Positions 43,189 to 51,807 of a DNA stretch of 64,000 nt are shown here, piece after piece. Source of the DNA: Pedobacter sp. BS3 (GTDB lineage: Bacteria; Bacteroidota; Bacteroidia; Sphingobacteriales; Sphingobacteriaceae); the NCBI RefSeq assembly GCF_008274585.1, contig NZ_VTRT01000007.1, positions 62,001 through 126,000 on the forward strand, written 5' to 3'. The position numbers and the translations under genes are program-made. Positions within the stretch are counted from its first letter, which is position 1, and every line of letters begins with the position of its first letter. The notes below the pieces were generated by a model, which was given only the letters and a program-made list of their open reading frames with translations, searched no databases and was not told the DNA's origin.

Positions 43189-43292
43189 TACCTTTGTACC
43201 GTTAGCCGTACAAAGGAGTACTTAATACCGCTGCTGAAAAATTGCAGGGAGGCGCAATAAGGCAATGTTAAATTTAACGTTGCCTTATTTTT
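43189..43292 (+). ncRNA. Candidate antisense/intergenic small RNA
   Basis: On the plus strand a -7-like TACCTTTG (43189-43196), overlapping the perfect inverted pair CCTTTGTAC/GTACAAAGG (43191-43199, 43208-43216), is followed 60-90 bases later by a strong terminator: AAGGCAATGTTAAATTTAACGTTGCCTT core (43259-43286) and TATTTTTTT. This would give a ~85-nt RNA whose 3' end is antisense to the end of the portal fusion gene. No -33 TTTG is seen, so expression is uncertain. Confidence 0.35.
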
Positions 43293-45987
43293 TTACAGGC
43301 AATCCCCGCCTATGCCTGTATAAATCGTTTTCGTTTTCCTTGTTTAAGCTTGACGTATCTTTTATTACTACATTATACCATGTGTTTATACTTAAATTCC
43401 CCTCCTGGTCTATGTTGCAGATAACTTTTACAATTGTGTTTTTGTAGTATTTTATATACACGTAGCTATCAAACTGGCTGCTGCTATCGTTATTAATCCA
43501 AACCTCGTCGGGGTTCTTTATGGCATCTTCTAATCCCGGCAGGTATTTATACCTGTCTTTATAGTTTTCATTGTTGGGGTTTGTGTGTCCGTAAAGCCGG
43601 TTCTTTTCTATTACAACGTCCCTGTTGTTATAGTCTGTTAAAACCATTTTGCGGCTGCTAATTTTGTATTTTTCGTAAAATTGGGTAATAATATCCCGAC
43701 TATCCGCCCCGGTATATGTTTCGGTAGCCTTAGCCTGCCGGTCTAAAATTGGCTGCATACCCCAATCGTCGTAGTACATTTGCCCAACATTATTTAACAC
43801 CTTATCCGGTGTGCTGCTATACTGCTGGCTTTCTAAAAATACCTCTTTAGCGTTCGCCCTGTTAATGCCAAAGCCACTATTTACAGACCGCTCCCATTCT
43901 TTTGTATCAAAAAAATCAGATGCACGCTTGCGGCTGGTTTTTATTTCAGCTTCGGTTACTTCGCTTTCCAATACCGGGACAATGTAACACCTGCACCCCC
44001 AACCATTCGGCGGAAATAGCTTATTCCAAATAGGGTCATCCCACGGCAGCGTAATGCCGTGTAATTCCTGGTGTTCAACCCGTACTTTGTTATCAAGCTG
44101 GGTCATGTACCGCCAGTACTTAAATACTTTGGTTTGCCCCAATAGCCGGTAATATGTGGCAGCACTTTCGCCAACAGCATTGGCCGTTTGCCATTCGGTT
44201 AGTAAGTGCTGTTTATCCTTTACACCGTACAGCTTTTTTACCAGCCGGTAGAACTCGTCAAAATTGGACGTTTTACGGTATAACGCGTTTACCTCGGCGC
44301 TTTGTGCGGCTGCTTTTATAGCGCTAAACTGAAATAAATTTAGCTCCCATGCTGTTTGTATTTTGGGGTCGGTATAGCCGTATTCAAAGCCCAAGTCCGT
44401 TAGCTTAACTTGTTTGGGCTTTTCCTGCCAGCCTTTAACGAATGCCCCTAATAATGCCTCTGCATTACGAAAAAATAAATCGGGGTACATGAAATTTTTG
44501 CCTTTAGCCTGCCATACGGTTAGGGCAAAAGCCTTTATATCCATATCGGGTATGCTGGCTAACTTAATCGTGTGGGCTTCGCCACACTGGCACGCCCCGG
44601 CTATCGGCATTGCTGCTAATACCGGGGCTGGTTGAAAAAGCCGTAACAGACGCCGCCAGATACCCGGCTTTATGCTTAGTTCCTCTTTGTCGTCGCCGGG
44701 CTTTTGTGCAGTTTTTTTGCCCGAACGCCGGGGGGTACGTGCAATTTCTTCGGGGGTATTTTCGGGCAAATCTTCGTTTTCGCTATCGTCAAGGGCTTTT
44801 TTTAGCTCGTCGTAGTTATCGGGCTTTCTTACGCCGTATTCCTCGTAAAAAAAGTCGTCGTCTATCGGCACTTTTAAATCGTTACGCATTGATTTATGTA
44901 CCTCGTAAGCCTCTTTGTTTAGCTTCTTTGTTTTCTTAAGTACAAAGGTTCCGCCCTTTGTGTCGAACCCGTGCGCTTTCAGAACTTTTATAAAACGGCT
45001 GTTCAGGTAACGGCGGACAAAAGTTAAATCCGTTTCGTTTTTCTTCTCGTCCTGTTCCTGATGAATTTCCGCCTGCGCATAACCGGACGACTTACTGCTG
45101 TCGGTTGTTTCGGTAGAGCCTAAAAGTACCTTGCTTATGTAGGCGTCCATTTTATCGGCAAACTTTGCCTGCAGGTCGCCGTTGGCATTTCCGGTATTGT
45201 TTTTAATATCGACTTTAGTGCCAGCAGGGCGGATAATTACACCGCCCCCGCCCATGTCTAAAATAGCTTTAGAAAGCTTTTGGCGCTGGCCTTCATCGAA
45301 GCCGTCCCATTCCGCGTCGATAATTCCCCGGCCGAATATTTCTATAAACTCCGCCCAATCGCTTATGTCGCCCCGCTTTAAAATGGCGTACATGCTGGCG
45401 GAAAGGAACAGCCCCAAATCGTCCGGCTTACCAAATTCCATAATGGTTTTTGCATAAATACCCTCACGGATGTTTATTCCCTCGTCGCCGTGCTGGTCAA
45501 ACGCAATAACGCCCCGTTCCGGGCGCATGTGTTTTTTCGGGATGGAATAAACGGCAAATTCGTTTTGCTCATTGTCGTTTTTAAAAAACGTCGGTTCAAC
45601 CATGCTGTAACCCCAAGCCTTACTGTTCATAATTTCAGTAAGCAAGTCGTCAAAACCGATGCAGTCAATCAGCTGGTTTATTTCCTCAACCGGGTTGCCG
45701 TCTTTGTCGGTAAACTGCCATTCGGCCGAGGTAACCGCATCTATGCGTTTCTGCCAAACGGCAATTACCTGCCCGTCGGTAGTGCTTATGTCGTGATATA
45801 GGTTGTAGAGTGCAACCCGGCGAGGGATTAAACTTTCTGCTGCCTTGGATGCGTTCCGCCAGTCGTCGAGGTCAACGCTTCTGCGGGTGTACGGCATTAC
45901 CGTAATTTTCTGCACAACGGCAGGCTGGGCGTTGCCGTCTGCTGTTTTTTGGGGCTTAAAGCCAATGGTTGTTTCTGTGTAGCTCAT
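43285..45987 (-). CDS. Fusion: Mu-like portal (DUF935) + head morphogenesis (F/gp30) + PBECR-like nuclease domain
   Basis: 900 residues. Residues 1 to ~430 are a DUF935/gp29-type portal (IPRRVALYNLYHDISTTDG, NSKAWGYSMVEPTFF, GVIIRPAGTKVDIK, KVLLGSTETTDSSKSSGYAQ). After an acidic linker, residues ~480-740 are Mu F/SPP1 gp7-like, ending in HQELHGITLPWDDPIWNKLFPPNGWGCRC. The last ~130 residues (TQFYEKYKISSRK, YKYLPGLEDAIKNPDEVW, HRRGLPVKK) resemble phage-attached PBECR RelE/barnase-like toxins. Portal and F are separate genes in Mu. The toxin-like tail may enter the cell with DNA or protect the prophage (inference). Confidence 0.75.
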   Translation of the reverse strand: MSYTETTIGFKPQKTADGNAQPAVVQKITVMPYTRRSVDLDDWRNASKAAESLIPRRVALYNLYHDISTTDGQVIAVWQKRIDAVTSAEWQFTDKDGNPVEEINQLIDCIGFDDLLTEIMNSKAWGYSMVEPTFFKNDNEQNEFAVYSIPKKHMRPERGVIAFDQHGDEGINIREGIYAKTIMEFGKPDDLGLFLSASMYAILKRGDISDWAEFIEIFGRGIIDAEWDGFDEGQRQKLSKAILDMGGGGVIIRPAGTKVDIKNNTGNANGDLQAKFADKMDAYISKVLLGSTETTDSSKSSGYAQAEIHQEQDEKKNETDLTFVRRYLNSRFIKVLKAHGFDTKGGTFVLKKTKKLNKEAYEVHKSMRNDLKVPIDDDFFYEEYGVRKPDNYDELKKALDDSENEDLPENTPEEIARTPRRSGKKTAQKPGDDKEELSIKPGIWRRLLRLFQPAPVLAAMPIAGACQCGEAHTIKLASIPDMDIKAFALTVWQAKGKNFMYPDLFFRNAEALLGAFVKGWQEKPKQVKLTDLGFEYGYTDPKIQTAWELNLFQFSAIKAAAQSAEVNALYRKTSNFDEFYRLVKKLYGVKDKQHLLTEWQTANAVGESAATYYRLLGQTKVFKYWRYMTQLDNKVRVEHQELHGITLPWDDPIWNKLFPPNGWGCRCYIVPVLESEVTEAEIKTSRKRASDFFDTKEWERSVNSGFGINRANAKEVFLESQQYSSTPDKVLNNVGQMYYDDWGMQPILDRQAKATETYTGADSRDIITQFYEKYKISSRKMVLTDYNNRDVVIEKNRLYGHTNPNNENYKDRYKYLPGLEDAIKNPDEVWINNDSSSQFDSYVYIKYYKNTIVKVICNIDQEGNLSINTWYNVVIKDTSSLNKENENDLYRHRRGLPVKK

Positions 45988-45999
45988 AACTGAAAGTCT

Positions 46000-46410
46000 T
46001 TAGAAATAGTTCCCGCGTTTTGGACGGCTGGTGATAATGAACGGCGGTAAATCTTGCTCGCTTTCCGGCAGCGGCCAGCCCGCCGGGCTGATTTTACCCG
46101 CCTGTATTTTTTCCAGCCATTTAATGGCCAGTTGGTAGCGTTCTTTAGCAGCTTCGTATTCCACGCCGGGATTGGCAACGTTAATAAAATGCCACTTGGC
46201 GACGTCTTTCATAAAAAGCAACAGTGAGGCGTCCCGGTCGCCGCCTTCGGCAGCAAACAGGGCGTTAGTATCGAAGCGACTAAGGTAGCCGGTTGCTTCG
46301 CTAACGGCGGCCGCAATGGCCGAGTTAAGTAGCTGGACATCATTATCGCTAATAGCATCTATTGCCCCTTCGTAGATGTGCGTAAATAAATCTTCTTTGG
46401 TTAGAAACAT
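46000..46410 (-). CDS. Mu gp36-like head protein (DUF1320)
   Basis: 136 residues. MFLTKEDLFTHIYEGAIDAI, AAVSEATGYLSRFD and KDVAKWHFINVANPGVEYEAAKERYQLAIKWLEKI are characteristic of DUF1320. It probably acts as a head-tail adaptor. It lies between terminase (2-base gap) and portal (12-base gap) in the leftward operon. Confidence 0.8.
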   Translation of the reverse strand: MFLTKEDLFTHIYEGAIDAISDNDVQLLNSAIAAAVSEATGYLSRFDTNALFAAEGGDRDASLLLFMKDVAKWHFINVANPGVEYEAAKERYQLAIKWLEKIQAGKISPAGWPLPESEQDLPPFIITSRPKRGNYF

Positions 46411-46412
46411 GG

Positions 46413-47921
46413 TTATATGCGTTTAGAACCGCGTTTTGCGGTGTTTATGGTTTGAATGTTATCGATGTTATTTGCGGTGCGTTCGTCGAGCTTATAGATT
46501 GCACCCTCTACGGCATCGGGTCCGTCGTCATGCGCCCGGCTGGTTGGGCTAAGGGCTAAAAATTGCCCCTGCATGTTTTTCATGTGCTCGGTGTCCTTTT
46601 CGTCGATGTTGAATACAAGTTCACCGTTTCGGTTAAGGGGTTCTAACCGGCTTTCAATCCGATGGTATTTGTCGGGCTTGTCCCGGTCGTCTGGCTTGGG
46701 GTGTAAGCTAAGGTTATGGCGTTTGTTGGCTGCCGCAATTTCCTGCTTTATAGGTTCGTCTATCCACGGCCACTCGATGTCGAAATAGACGGGAACAAGT
46801 CCGTTAACAAACTTTAAAATTTCGTAGTTCCAGTCCAGCATCTCGCTGGTTGTGGTTTGGGCGCAAAAAACCTTAATAACGTGGTACTCGTTTTTCCAGC
46901 GTCCTACCAAAACGGTTGCCTTAAAGTCGCCTTTCTTTTTGTAGCTGGGGTCTGTATAGGCAACTAAAAACCGGTATTCGCGTAAAGGCCGGATTTTGCC
47001 ATAATTGAGCTTTTTAAATACGCGACCCTCGGTTATCGGATTGTTATAGTATTCGCCCTGTATAGCCTTATAGCTAAGGTTACGTAAGGCAATGTCTATC
47101 ATCTCCTCGGTGTTTTTTTGCGGCCATGTGGATTTGCCGTTTTTGTCGCGGATGTTGACTATTTTGTAATAGTCGGCGGCAGCCATTGCCCGGCTCATGC
47201 AGCAATCCTCGGCGATAATGTTGCCGTTGAAAATTACCAGTAAAGGCACTGATATAGACCGGGTAGGAATTAAAGCACGCTCTAACCAATCATATTTTTG
47301 TGCGACCGTTTCGGGGTTACGACAATCCTCGTCGGTATCGAAGTCGTCTACTATAATACCGTCCGGCCTAACCTCGTCGTTACGGCTACCGCGTGGCGAC
47401 TGGCCTGCACCAATTGCCCTAAATGCTACTCCTTTAAGCGTGATAAATTCGCCATCGCTCCAACTGCCGTAACTGCGTTGTATACCATAGTCGTTAATTA
47501 TACGCTCGTTTTTCTCTAAAATGGCTTTGTACGGGCGTAACAGCCTTACGGCATTATCATAGCTGTTTGACGCTAAAAACCAATTACGTTTTTTACCGGT
47601 AAGCGAAAGTTTTAACGCTTCCATCATGGTACGACCAGATTTGGAAAGCTCCCGGCTCCACGGTCTGGCCTCAAACCATTCCGGGTTTTTCATTATGCGC
47701 CGGGTGCTGGCCTTGTGAAAGTCTGCCGGTTCGGCGGTATAGAAATTGGCAAAATAGTATTTAAACCAAGTCTCGTCGTCGGCTTCAAGCCGTTCAATAC
47801 GCTTTCGCTTGGCTAATTCGCTTTCGTCACGGTCTACCGGGTTATCCCGGTTCATATCCATAACGAATTTATCCCAATCAAACAGGGCTTGCCGTTCCGC
47901 GTGTGTTAAGCCCGTTTTCAT
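46413..47921 (-). CDS. Terminase large subunit (Mu gp28-like)
   Basis: 502 residues from ATG 47921, which overlaps the gp27-like stop by 4 bases; an upstream GTG/TTG form is not needed. ATPase-like segments include NWFLASNSYDNAVRLLRPYK and IIVDDFDTDEDCRNPE (Walker B-like); the nuclease domain has VAYTDPSYKKKGDF and FDIEWPWIDEP, ending with AHDDGPDAVEGAIYKL. It cuts and pumps phage DNA, with flanking host DNA, into the head. Confidence 0.85.
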   Translation of the reverse strand: MKTGLTHAERQALFDWDKFVMDMNRDNPVDRDESELAKRKRIERLEADDETWFKYYFANFYTAEPADFHKASTRRIMKNPEWFEARPWSRELSKSGRTMMEALKLSLTGKKRNWFLASNSYDNAVRLLRPYKAILEKNERIINDYGIQRSYGSWSDGEFITLKGVAFRAIGAGQSPRGSRNDEVRPDGIIVDDFDTDEDCRNPETVAQKYDWLERALIPTRSISVPLLVIFNGNIIAEDCCMSRAMAAADYYKIVNIRDKNGKSTWPQKNTEEMIDIALRNLSYKAIQGEYYNNPITEGRVFKKLNYGKIRPLREYRFLVAYTDPSYKKKGDFKATVLVGRWKNEYHVIKVFCAQTTTSEMLDWNYEILKFVNGLVPVYFDIEWPWIDEPIKQEIAAANKRHNLSLHPKPDDRDKPDKYHRIESRLEPLNRNGELVFNIDEKDTEHMKNMQGQFLALSPTSRAHDDGPDAVEGAIYKLDERTANNIDNIQTINTAKRGSKRI

Positions 47922-48379
47922 CGCAATAAGGTTTTGATAAATACGTCCGCCCATTGGGTTATTATCCGGGCATCGTTCAGGTTTTCGGGGCGTACAAATT
48001 GTATTAGCTTGGTAAGGGCGTGTATTATTTCCTCGCGGCTGGCGTTGGTTTCAAGCTCCTTTATATCCTTAATCAGCTTGCGCCGTACATCGCCTAATTT
48101 GCTATCGGCAAAGCGCCGCCCTTCCGGCTGGTTTTTAATAAACTCTTGTATTTCGGTAAGCTCGTCCAGTAGGTCGCTCATACGTTCCTCACGGGTTAGC
48201 AGAAAGTTTTTTTTCAGGCTTTCCCACTTACCCTCGATAACCCATTTGCTTATGGTGTTTTCGCTTACCCCGACACGCTGGGCAAGTTCTTTTTGCAGCG
48301 TCAAACCCTCGCGGGTATACAAAATTTTAGCATGGCTTTTAACCCGCTCCAATTCCTCTTTTGTGAGCCGTTTTTTCAT
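47918..48379 (-). CDS. Mu gp27-like small terminase/DUF1804-type protein
   Basis: 153 residues from MKKRLTKEELERVKSHAKIL. The helix-turn-helix GLTLQKELAQRVGVSENTISKWVIEGKWESLK lies at ~22-60, followed by an oligomerisation helix. It is directly upstream of and overlapping the large subunit, as expected for the DNA-recognition subunit. Confidence 0.75.
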   Translation of the reverse strand: MKKRLTKEELERVKSHAKILYTREGLTLQKELAQRVGVSENTISKWVIEGKWESLKKNFLLTREERMSDLLDELTEIQEFIKNQPEGRRFADSKLGDVRRKLIKDIKELETNASREEIIHALTKLIQFVRPENLNDARIITQWADVFIKTLLR

Positions 48380-48445
48380 GTTTTTTTTGGTAGATGTAGC
48401 CCAAAATTGCACTTATAAAGAGGGGGGTAAAAACGCAGAAATTAT

Positions 48446-48490
48446 ATCATAGCAATAATTGCTATGATAACTAAAAACCAGTGCTATGAT
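48446..48490. promoter_or_regulatory. Palindromic operator between divergent late operons
   Basis: ATCATAGCAAT-A-ATTGCTATGAT (48446-48468) is a perfect 23-bp palindrome, and the half-site TGCTATGAT recurs at 48482-48490. It lies between the leftward head operon and the rightward protease-capsid-tail operon, the place for a late-gene activator (Mor/C-like role) that would switch on both directions together. Confidence 0.7.
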
Positions 48491-48561
48491 ACAAATAGCG
48501 CATTTTTTAAGCCGTTTTAACCGCTTTACGTTTGTGCCAGCAATCAGCGAAAAAGCGACAA

Positions 48562-49614
48562 ATGAAAAGGGCAAGCAAGCGTATTATTATCACATCGGAA
48601 CAGGTTAATTATTACGGTTTCCGGGTGCTTACAGATGGCATAGAATTAAGTCAGTATAAAAAAAACCCGGTTATGCTGTGGATGCACACCCGTGCATTTT
48701 CTCCAAGCGAAAACGGCATACTTCCCCTTGGTAATGTGATTGAGCTAAAACGGGAAACGCATCCCGAATATGGAAAGGTTATAACCGGCCTGCCTGTGTT
48801 TGACGACACTGATGCATTTGCCATGCGTATTTACAAAAAGTACGAAAACGGCACTATTCGTATGGCTTCGTCCGGGCTTCGTCCTGTAGATTGGAGTGAG
48901 GAACCCGAATACCTTGTTCCCGGCCAGCGGGGCGCAACCCTTGTAAAATCTATCCTTGAAGAAATAAGCCTGTGCGACATCGGCGGTAATGACGATGCCC
49001 TGCAGGTTGCTCTTTACAACGACAACCGCGAATTAATTCAGCTTTCGCTGTCCGGCGAAAACGCCGCAATCCCGCTTATTAAACACCCTTTAATAGAAAC
49101 AGAAATGAACAAAATCGAACTAACCGCCGCCAAAGCCGCGGCGCTGTTGGGCGTGAAGGAGTTAACCACGGCCGACGAATTTGAAACAAAGATTGCCGAG
49201 GTGGTGCAGTTGTCAGCCCGGCAGAAAACCCAAATTGAAACCCTTAGCCGCGAAAAGCAGGAAGCTTTAGACAAGCTTGCCGAAGCTGAACAAATCCAGC
49301 TGACTGCTAAAGTGGAAAGTTTGGTACAGGGTGCTGTAGATGCCCGCAAAATTACGGCCGACGAAAAGCCGATGTACGTGGAGCTTGCTAAAGCTAATTA
49401 CGACAGTGTTGAAAAACTGCTGAGTGTAAAAGCAGGCACGCCGACCGTGCAGACCCAGCTGTCAGCAGGCAGTGCACAGACTGCTGGAAAATACACCGGC
49501 AAAACTTGGGACGACCTTGATAAATCCGGCCAGCTTATCCAGTTGAAGTCGGCGGACATTAACCTGTTTAAGCAGCTCTTTAAAGACAAGTACGGCAAAG
49601 ATTACGCCGGTTAA
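48562..49614 (+). CDS. Head maturation protease with scaffold domain (Mu I/Z-like)
   Basis: 350 residues from ATG 48562. The protease half has NPVMLWMHTRAFS with the probable catalytic His and RMASSGLRPVDW with Ser; ISLCDIGGNDDALQVAL closes the domain. After ~residue 180 a coiled-coil scaffold region begins at MNKIELTAAKAAALLGVKEL (ATG at 49105) and ends FKDKYGKDYAG. An internal start there could give a separate scaffold, as gpZ from gene I in Mu. Confidence 0.75.
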   Translation: MKRASKRIIITSEQVNYYGFRVLTDGIELSQYKKNPVMLWMHTRAFSPSENGILPLGNVIELKRETHPEYGKVITGLPVFDDTDAFAMRIYKKYENGTIRMASSGLRPVDWSEEPEYLVPGQRGATLVKSILEEISLCDIGGNDDALQVALYNDNRELIQLSLSGENAAIPLIKHPLIETEMNKIELTAAKAAALLGVKELTTADEFETKIAEVVQLSARQKTQIETLSREKQEALDKLAEAEQIQLTAKVESLVQGAVDARKITADEKPMYVELAKANYDSVEKLLSVKAGTPTVQTQLSAGSAQTAGKYTGKTWDDLDKSGQLIQLKSADINLFKQLFKDKYGKDYAG

Positions 49615-49675
49615 CTGACCCTACCAAAACACTTATTAAAAACATCTTAAAAAACACCTTTTAGATCATCTACCT

Positions 49676-50779
49676 ATGAAAACTATTAAGTTAAAACCGG
49701 CAAACCTGTTGTATAACATCTTCGTGTTTATGCTTGTGTTTGCCTTTCTGGGCGTAAATATCGCCTATTCTGTACCGGCTGGCCTTGCAACTGGCGTAGC
49801 GCTGGGTTTTATCACTTCGCCTCAGGTTGTACTTTGGGCGGCCATCCAAAAGGACATTTGGCAAAACCATATAGAGGAAAACCTCTATAAAGACAATGCT
49901 TTTTTAAGCACGTTTGTACAAGTCGATAAAAGCTACATTGACGGTCGAAATGTACACATACCGCAAGCGGGTGCGGCCAGCGCTGTCAAGAAAAACCGTA
50001 CCACCTTACCGGCAGAGGTTAAACAGCGTACCGACACGCCAACCAGCTACCAGATTAACGAGTTTACCAGCGACCCGATTTTAATTCCCAACGCCGATAC
50101 GCACGAGCTTAGCTATGACAAGCGTAACAGCGTATTGCGTGAAGATAGCGCAAAGCTGGCCGAGGAAGTAGCCGAGGACGTTTTGTTAAGTATGGTTAAA
50201 GCGGCTATTGGTACTACTACTGCTTTGCCTGCCGGTAATATTTTAAGCACTACCGGCGATGCTGTAGCAGCAACCGCCCCCGGTGCTACCGGCAACCGTA
50301 AGGCCTATAAGCTGGGCGATTTGCAACGGGCACAAAGTTTCTTTATCCGCAAGAAACTTTGGACAGAGGGGCGCATGTACGCTATTATTACCGGCGAAGC
50401 TGCTGCCCAAATGTTCCCGGCAGAAAGCCAGGTAACTGCCACTTATATGGCTGCTGTTAGCGAGGCCGAGCGCAGGGGTGGTATTATGTACAGCGCTTAC
50501 GGGTTTAAGATTATGGTGCGCAGTACCGTATTTGTGTTGGATAATACCGGAGCGTTTAAACCGCTTAGCGCCGAGGGTGCTGCAACTGACAATGAGGGTA
50601 TTGTGTTCTACAATGGCAATTGCATGGAGTTTGCTATGGGCGATGTTAAGTTTTTTGAAAAAACCGATGACCCAACCTATTACGGCGACGTGTATAGCTT
50701 CTTAGTGCGTTGCGGCGCACGTGCAAGGCGTGAAAATTTCGACGGGGTGATGGTGATTAAACAAGCTGCCACCGCCTAA
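49676..50779 (+). CDS. Major capsid protein
   Basis: 367 residues. The HK97-fold-type body starts near IQKDIWQNHIEENLYKDNAF and includes NVHIPQAG, AEDVLLSMVKAAIG, ITGEAAAQMFPAES, YSAYGFKIMVRSTV and FYNGNCMEFAMGDVKFFE. Position after the protease/scaffold agrees. The first ~55 residues are unusual: two hydrophobic stretches (LLYNIFVFMLVFAFLGVNIA and LATGVALGFI), probably a propeptide removed by the protease. Confidence 0.75.
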   Translation: MKTIKLKPANLLYNIFVFMLVFAFLGVNIAYSVPAGLATGVALGFITSPQVVLWAAIQKDIWQNHIEENLYKDNAFLSTFVQVDKSYIDGRNVHIPQAGAASAVKKNRTTLPAEVKQRTDTPTSYQINEFTSDPILIPNADTHELSYDKRNSVLREDSAKLAEEVAEDVLLSMVKAAIGTTTALPAGNILSTTGDAVAATAPGATGNRKAYKLGDLQRAQSFFIRKKLWTEGRMYAIITGEAAAQMFPAESQVTATYMAAVSEAERRGGIMYSAYGFKIMVRSTVFVLDNTGAFKPLSAEGAATDNEGIVFYNGNCMEFAMGDVKFFEKTDDPTYYGDVYSFLVRCGARARRENFDGVMVIKQAATA

Positions 50780-50843
50780 CAATAAACAGGTTAATTAACA
50801 ATAGCGGGGAGGCCGAGTGCCACCCGCTTAACCTTTAAACAAC

Positions 50844-51356
50844 GTGAAAAATTATTTTGTCCGCTTGCTTCAAACGTTTGACTATTCCAGCATATTGGAA
50901 TTTGTACAAAGCCTTGCACCAAGCAGCAAGTATAAGCTAACAACGGCCAGCCTGTTTATAAGCACAACAGCGCCGGTAATAGACCGCTTATTTGGGTTAG
51001 ACACCTACGCTTTTTGCGCCTTAATTGTGGTATTTCTGGCCGAGCTTGTAAGTGGTATTTGGGCTTCGCATATACGTGGGGAGGTGTTAAGCAGTATGAA
51101 GCTAAGCCGCTTTACGTTTAAATGTGCCTATTACCTGATATTGATTGCCGTGCCTTACCTGCTAAGCACCAGCTTTACCGCACACGGTAAAGACGTAGCG
51201 GCGGCATTGTTTGACTGGCTGCACATATTTTTTGTGGCGCAAATAACACTCGAAAACATGGTTTCGATACTCGAAAACCTAAGCGTAATAAGCGGTAAAG
51301 ACAAAACGCACTGGATAAGCAAGATACAGGACAAAATTAACTCCCTATTAAACTAA
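50844..51356 (+). CDS. Phage holin
   Basis: 170 residues with three or four hydrophobic segments (TASLFISTTAPVI, TYAFCALIVVFLAELVSGIW, YYLILIAVPYLL, DWLHIFFVAQITLENMV). The phage_holin_4-like pattern and its position directly before the endolysin gene support a pore-forming holin controlling lysis timing. Confidence 0.75.
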   Translation: MKNYFVRLLQTFDYSSILEFVQSLAPSSKYKLTTASLFISTTAPVIDRLFGLDTYAFCALIVVFLAELVSGIWASHIRGEVLSSMKLSRFTFKCAYYLILIAVPYLLSTSFTAHGKDVAAALFDWLHIFFVAQITLENMVSILENLSVISGKDKTHWISKIQDKINSLLN

Positions 51357-51360
51357 CGCT

Positions 51361-51807
51361 ATGAAAATAGACATTGCAGGTAAAACCTTTCTGTTTAACG
51401 AGGAGGGGTTACGTTTAAAAGCCTATAAAGATAGTGCAGGAGTGTGGACTATAGGCATAGGCTGCACTTATTACCCTGATGGCCGAAAGGTAAAAGAGGG
51501 CGATACCATAAGTAAAGAACAAGCTTATAACTTGTTTGATAATGTGGTAAGAAATTACGAGGCTGCCGTTAACAACGGTGTAAGATTGCCTTTAACACAA
51601 AACCAGTTTAATGCACTGGTAAGTTTTTGCTATAACGTTGGTGTGGCTGGCTTTAGCAATTCAACGCTATTGCAGCGAATTAACAGCCGGGCAAATGAGG
51701 AGCAAATACGGCAGCAATTTAACCGCTGGATTACCGCCGGAGGCCAAGTAAGTAAAACCCTTGTGGAGCGCCGTAAGCGTGAAGCAAACCTATTCTTTAA
51801 GCCATGA
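51361..51807 (+). CDS. Endolysin, T4-type lysozyme (GH24)
   Basis: 148 residues. The catalytic E-8-D-5-T arrangement is visible in NEEGLRLKAYKDSAGVWTIGIGCT. KEQAYNLFDN, LTQNQFNALVSFCYNVG and VERRKREANLFF complete the fold. No signal peptide, so it needs the holin. It begins 4 bases after the holin stop and overlaps the spanin gene by 4 bases. Confidence 0.92.
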   Translation: MKIDIAGKTFLFNEEGLRLKAYKDSAGVWTIGIGCTYYPDGRKVKEGDTISKEQAYNLFDNVVRNYEAAVNNGVRLPLTQNQFNALVSFCYNVGVAGFSNSTLLQRINSRANEEQIRQQFNRWITAGGQVSKTLVERRKREANLFFKP

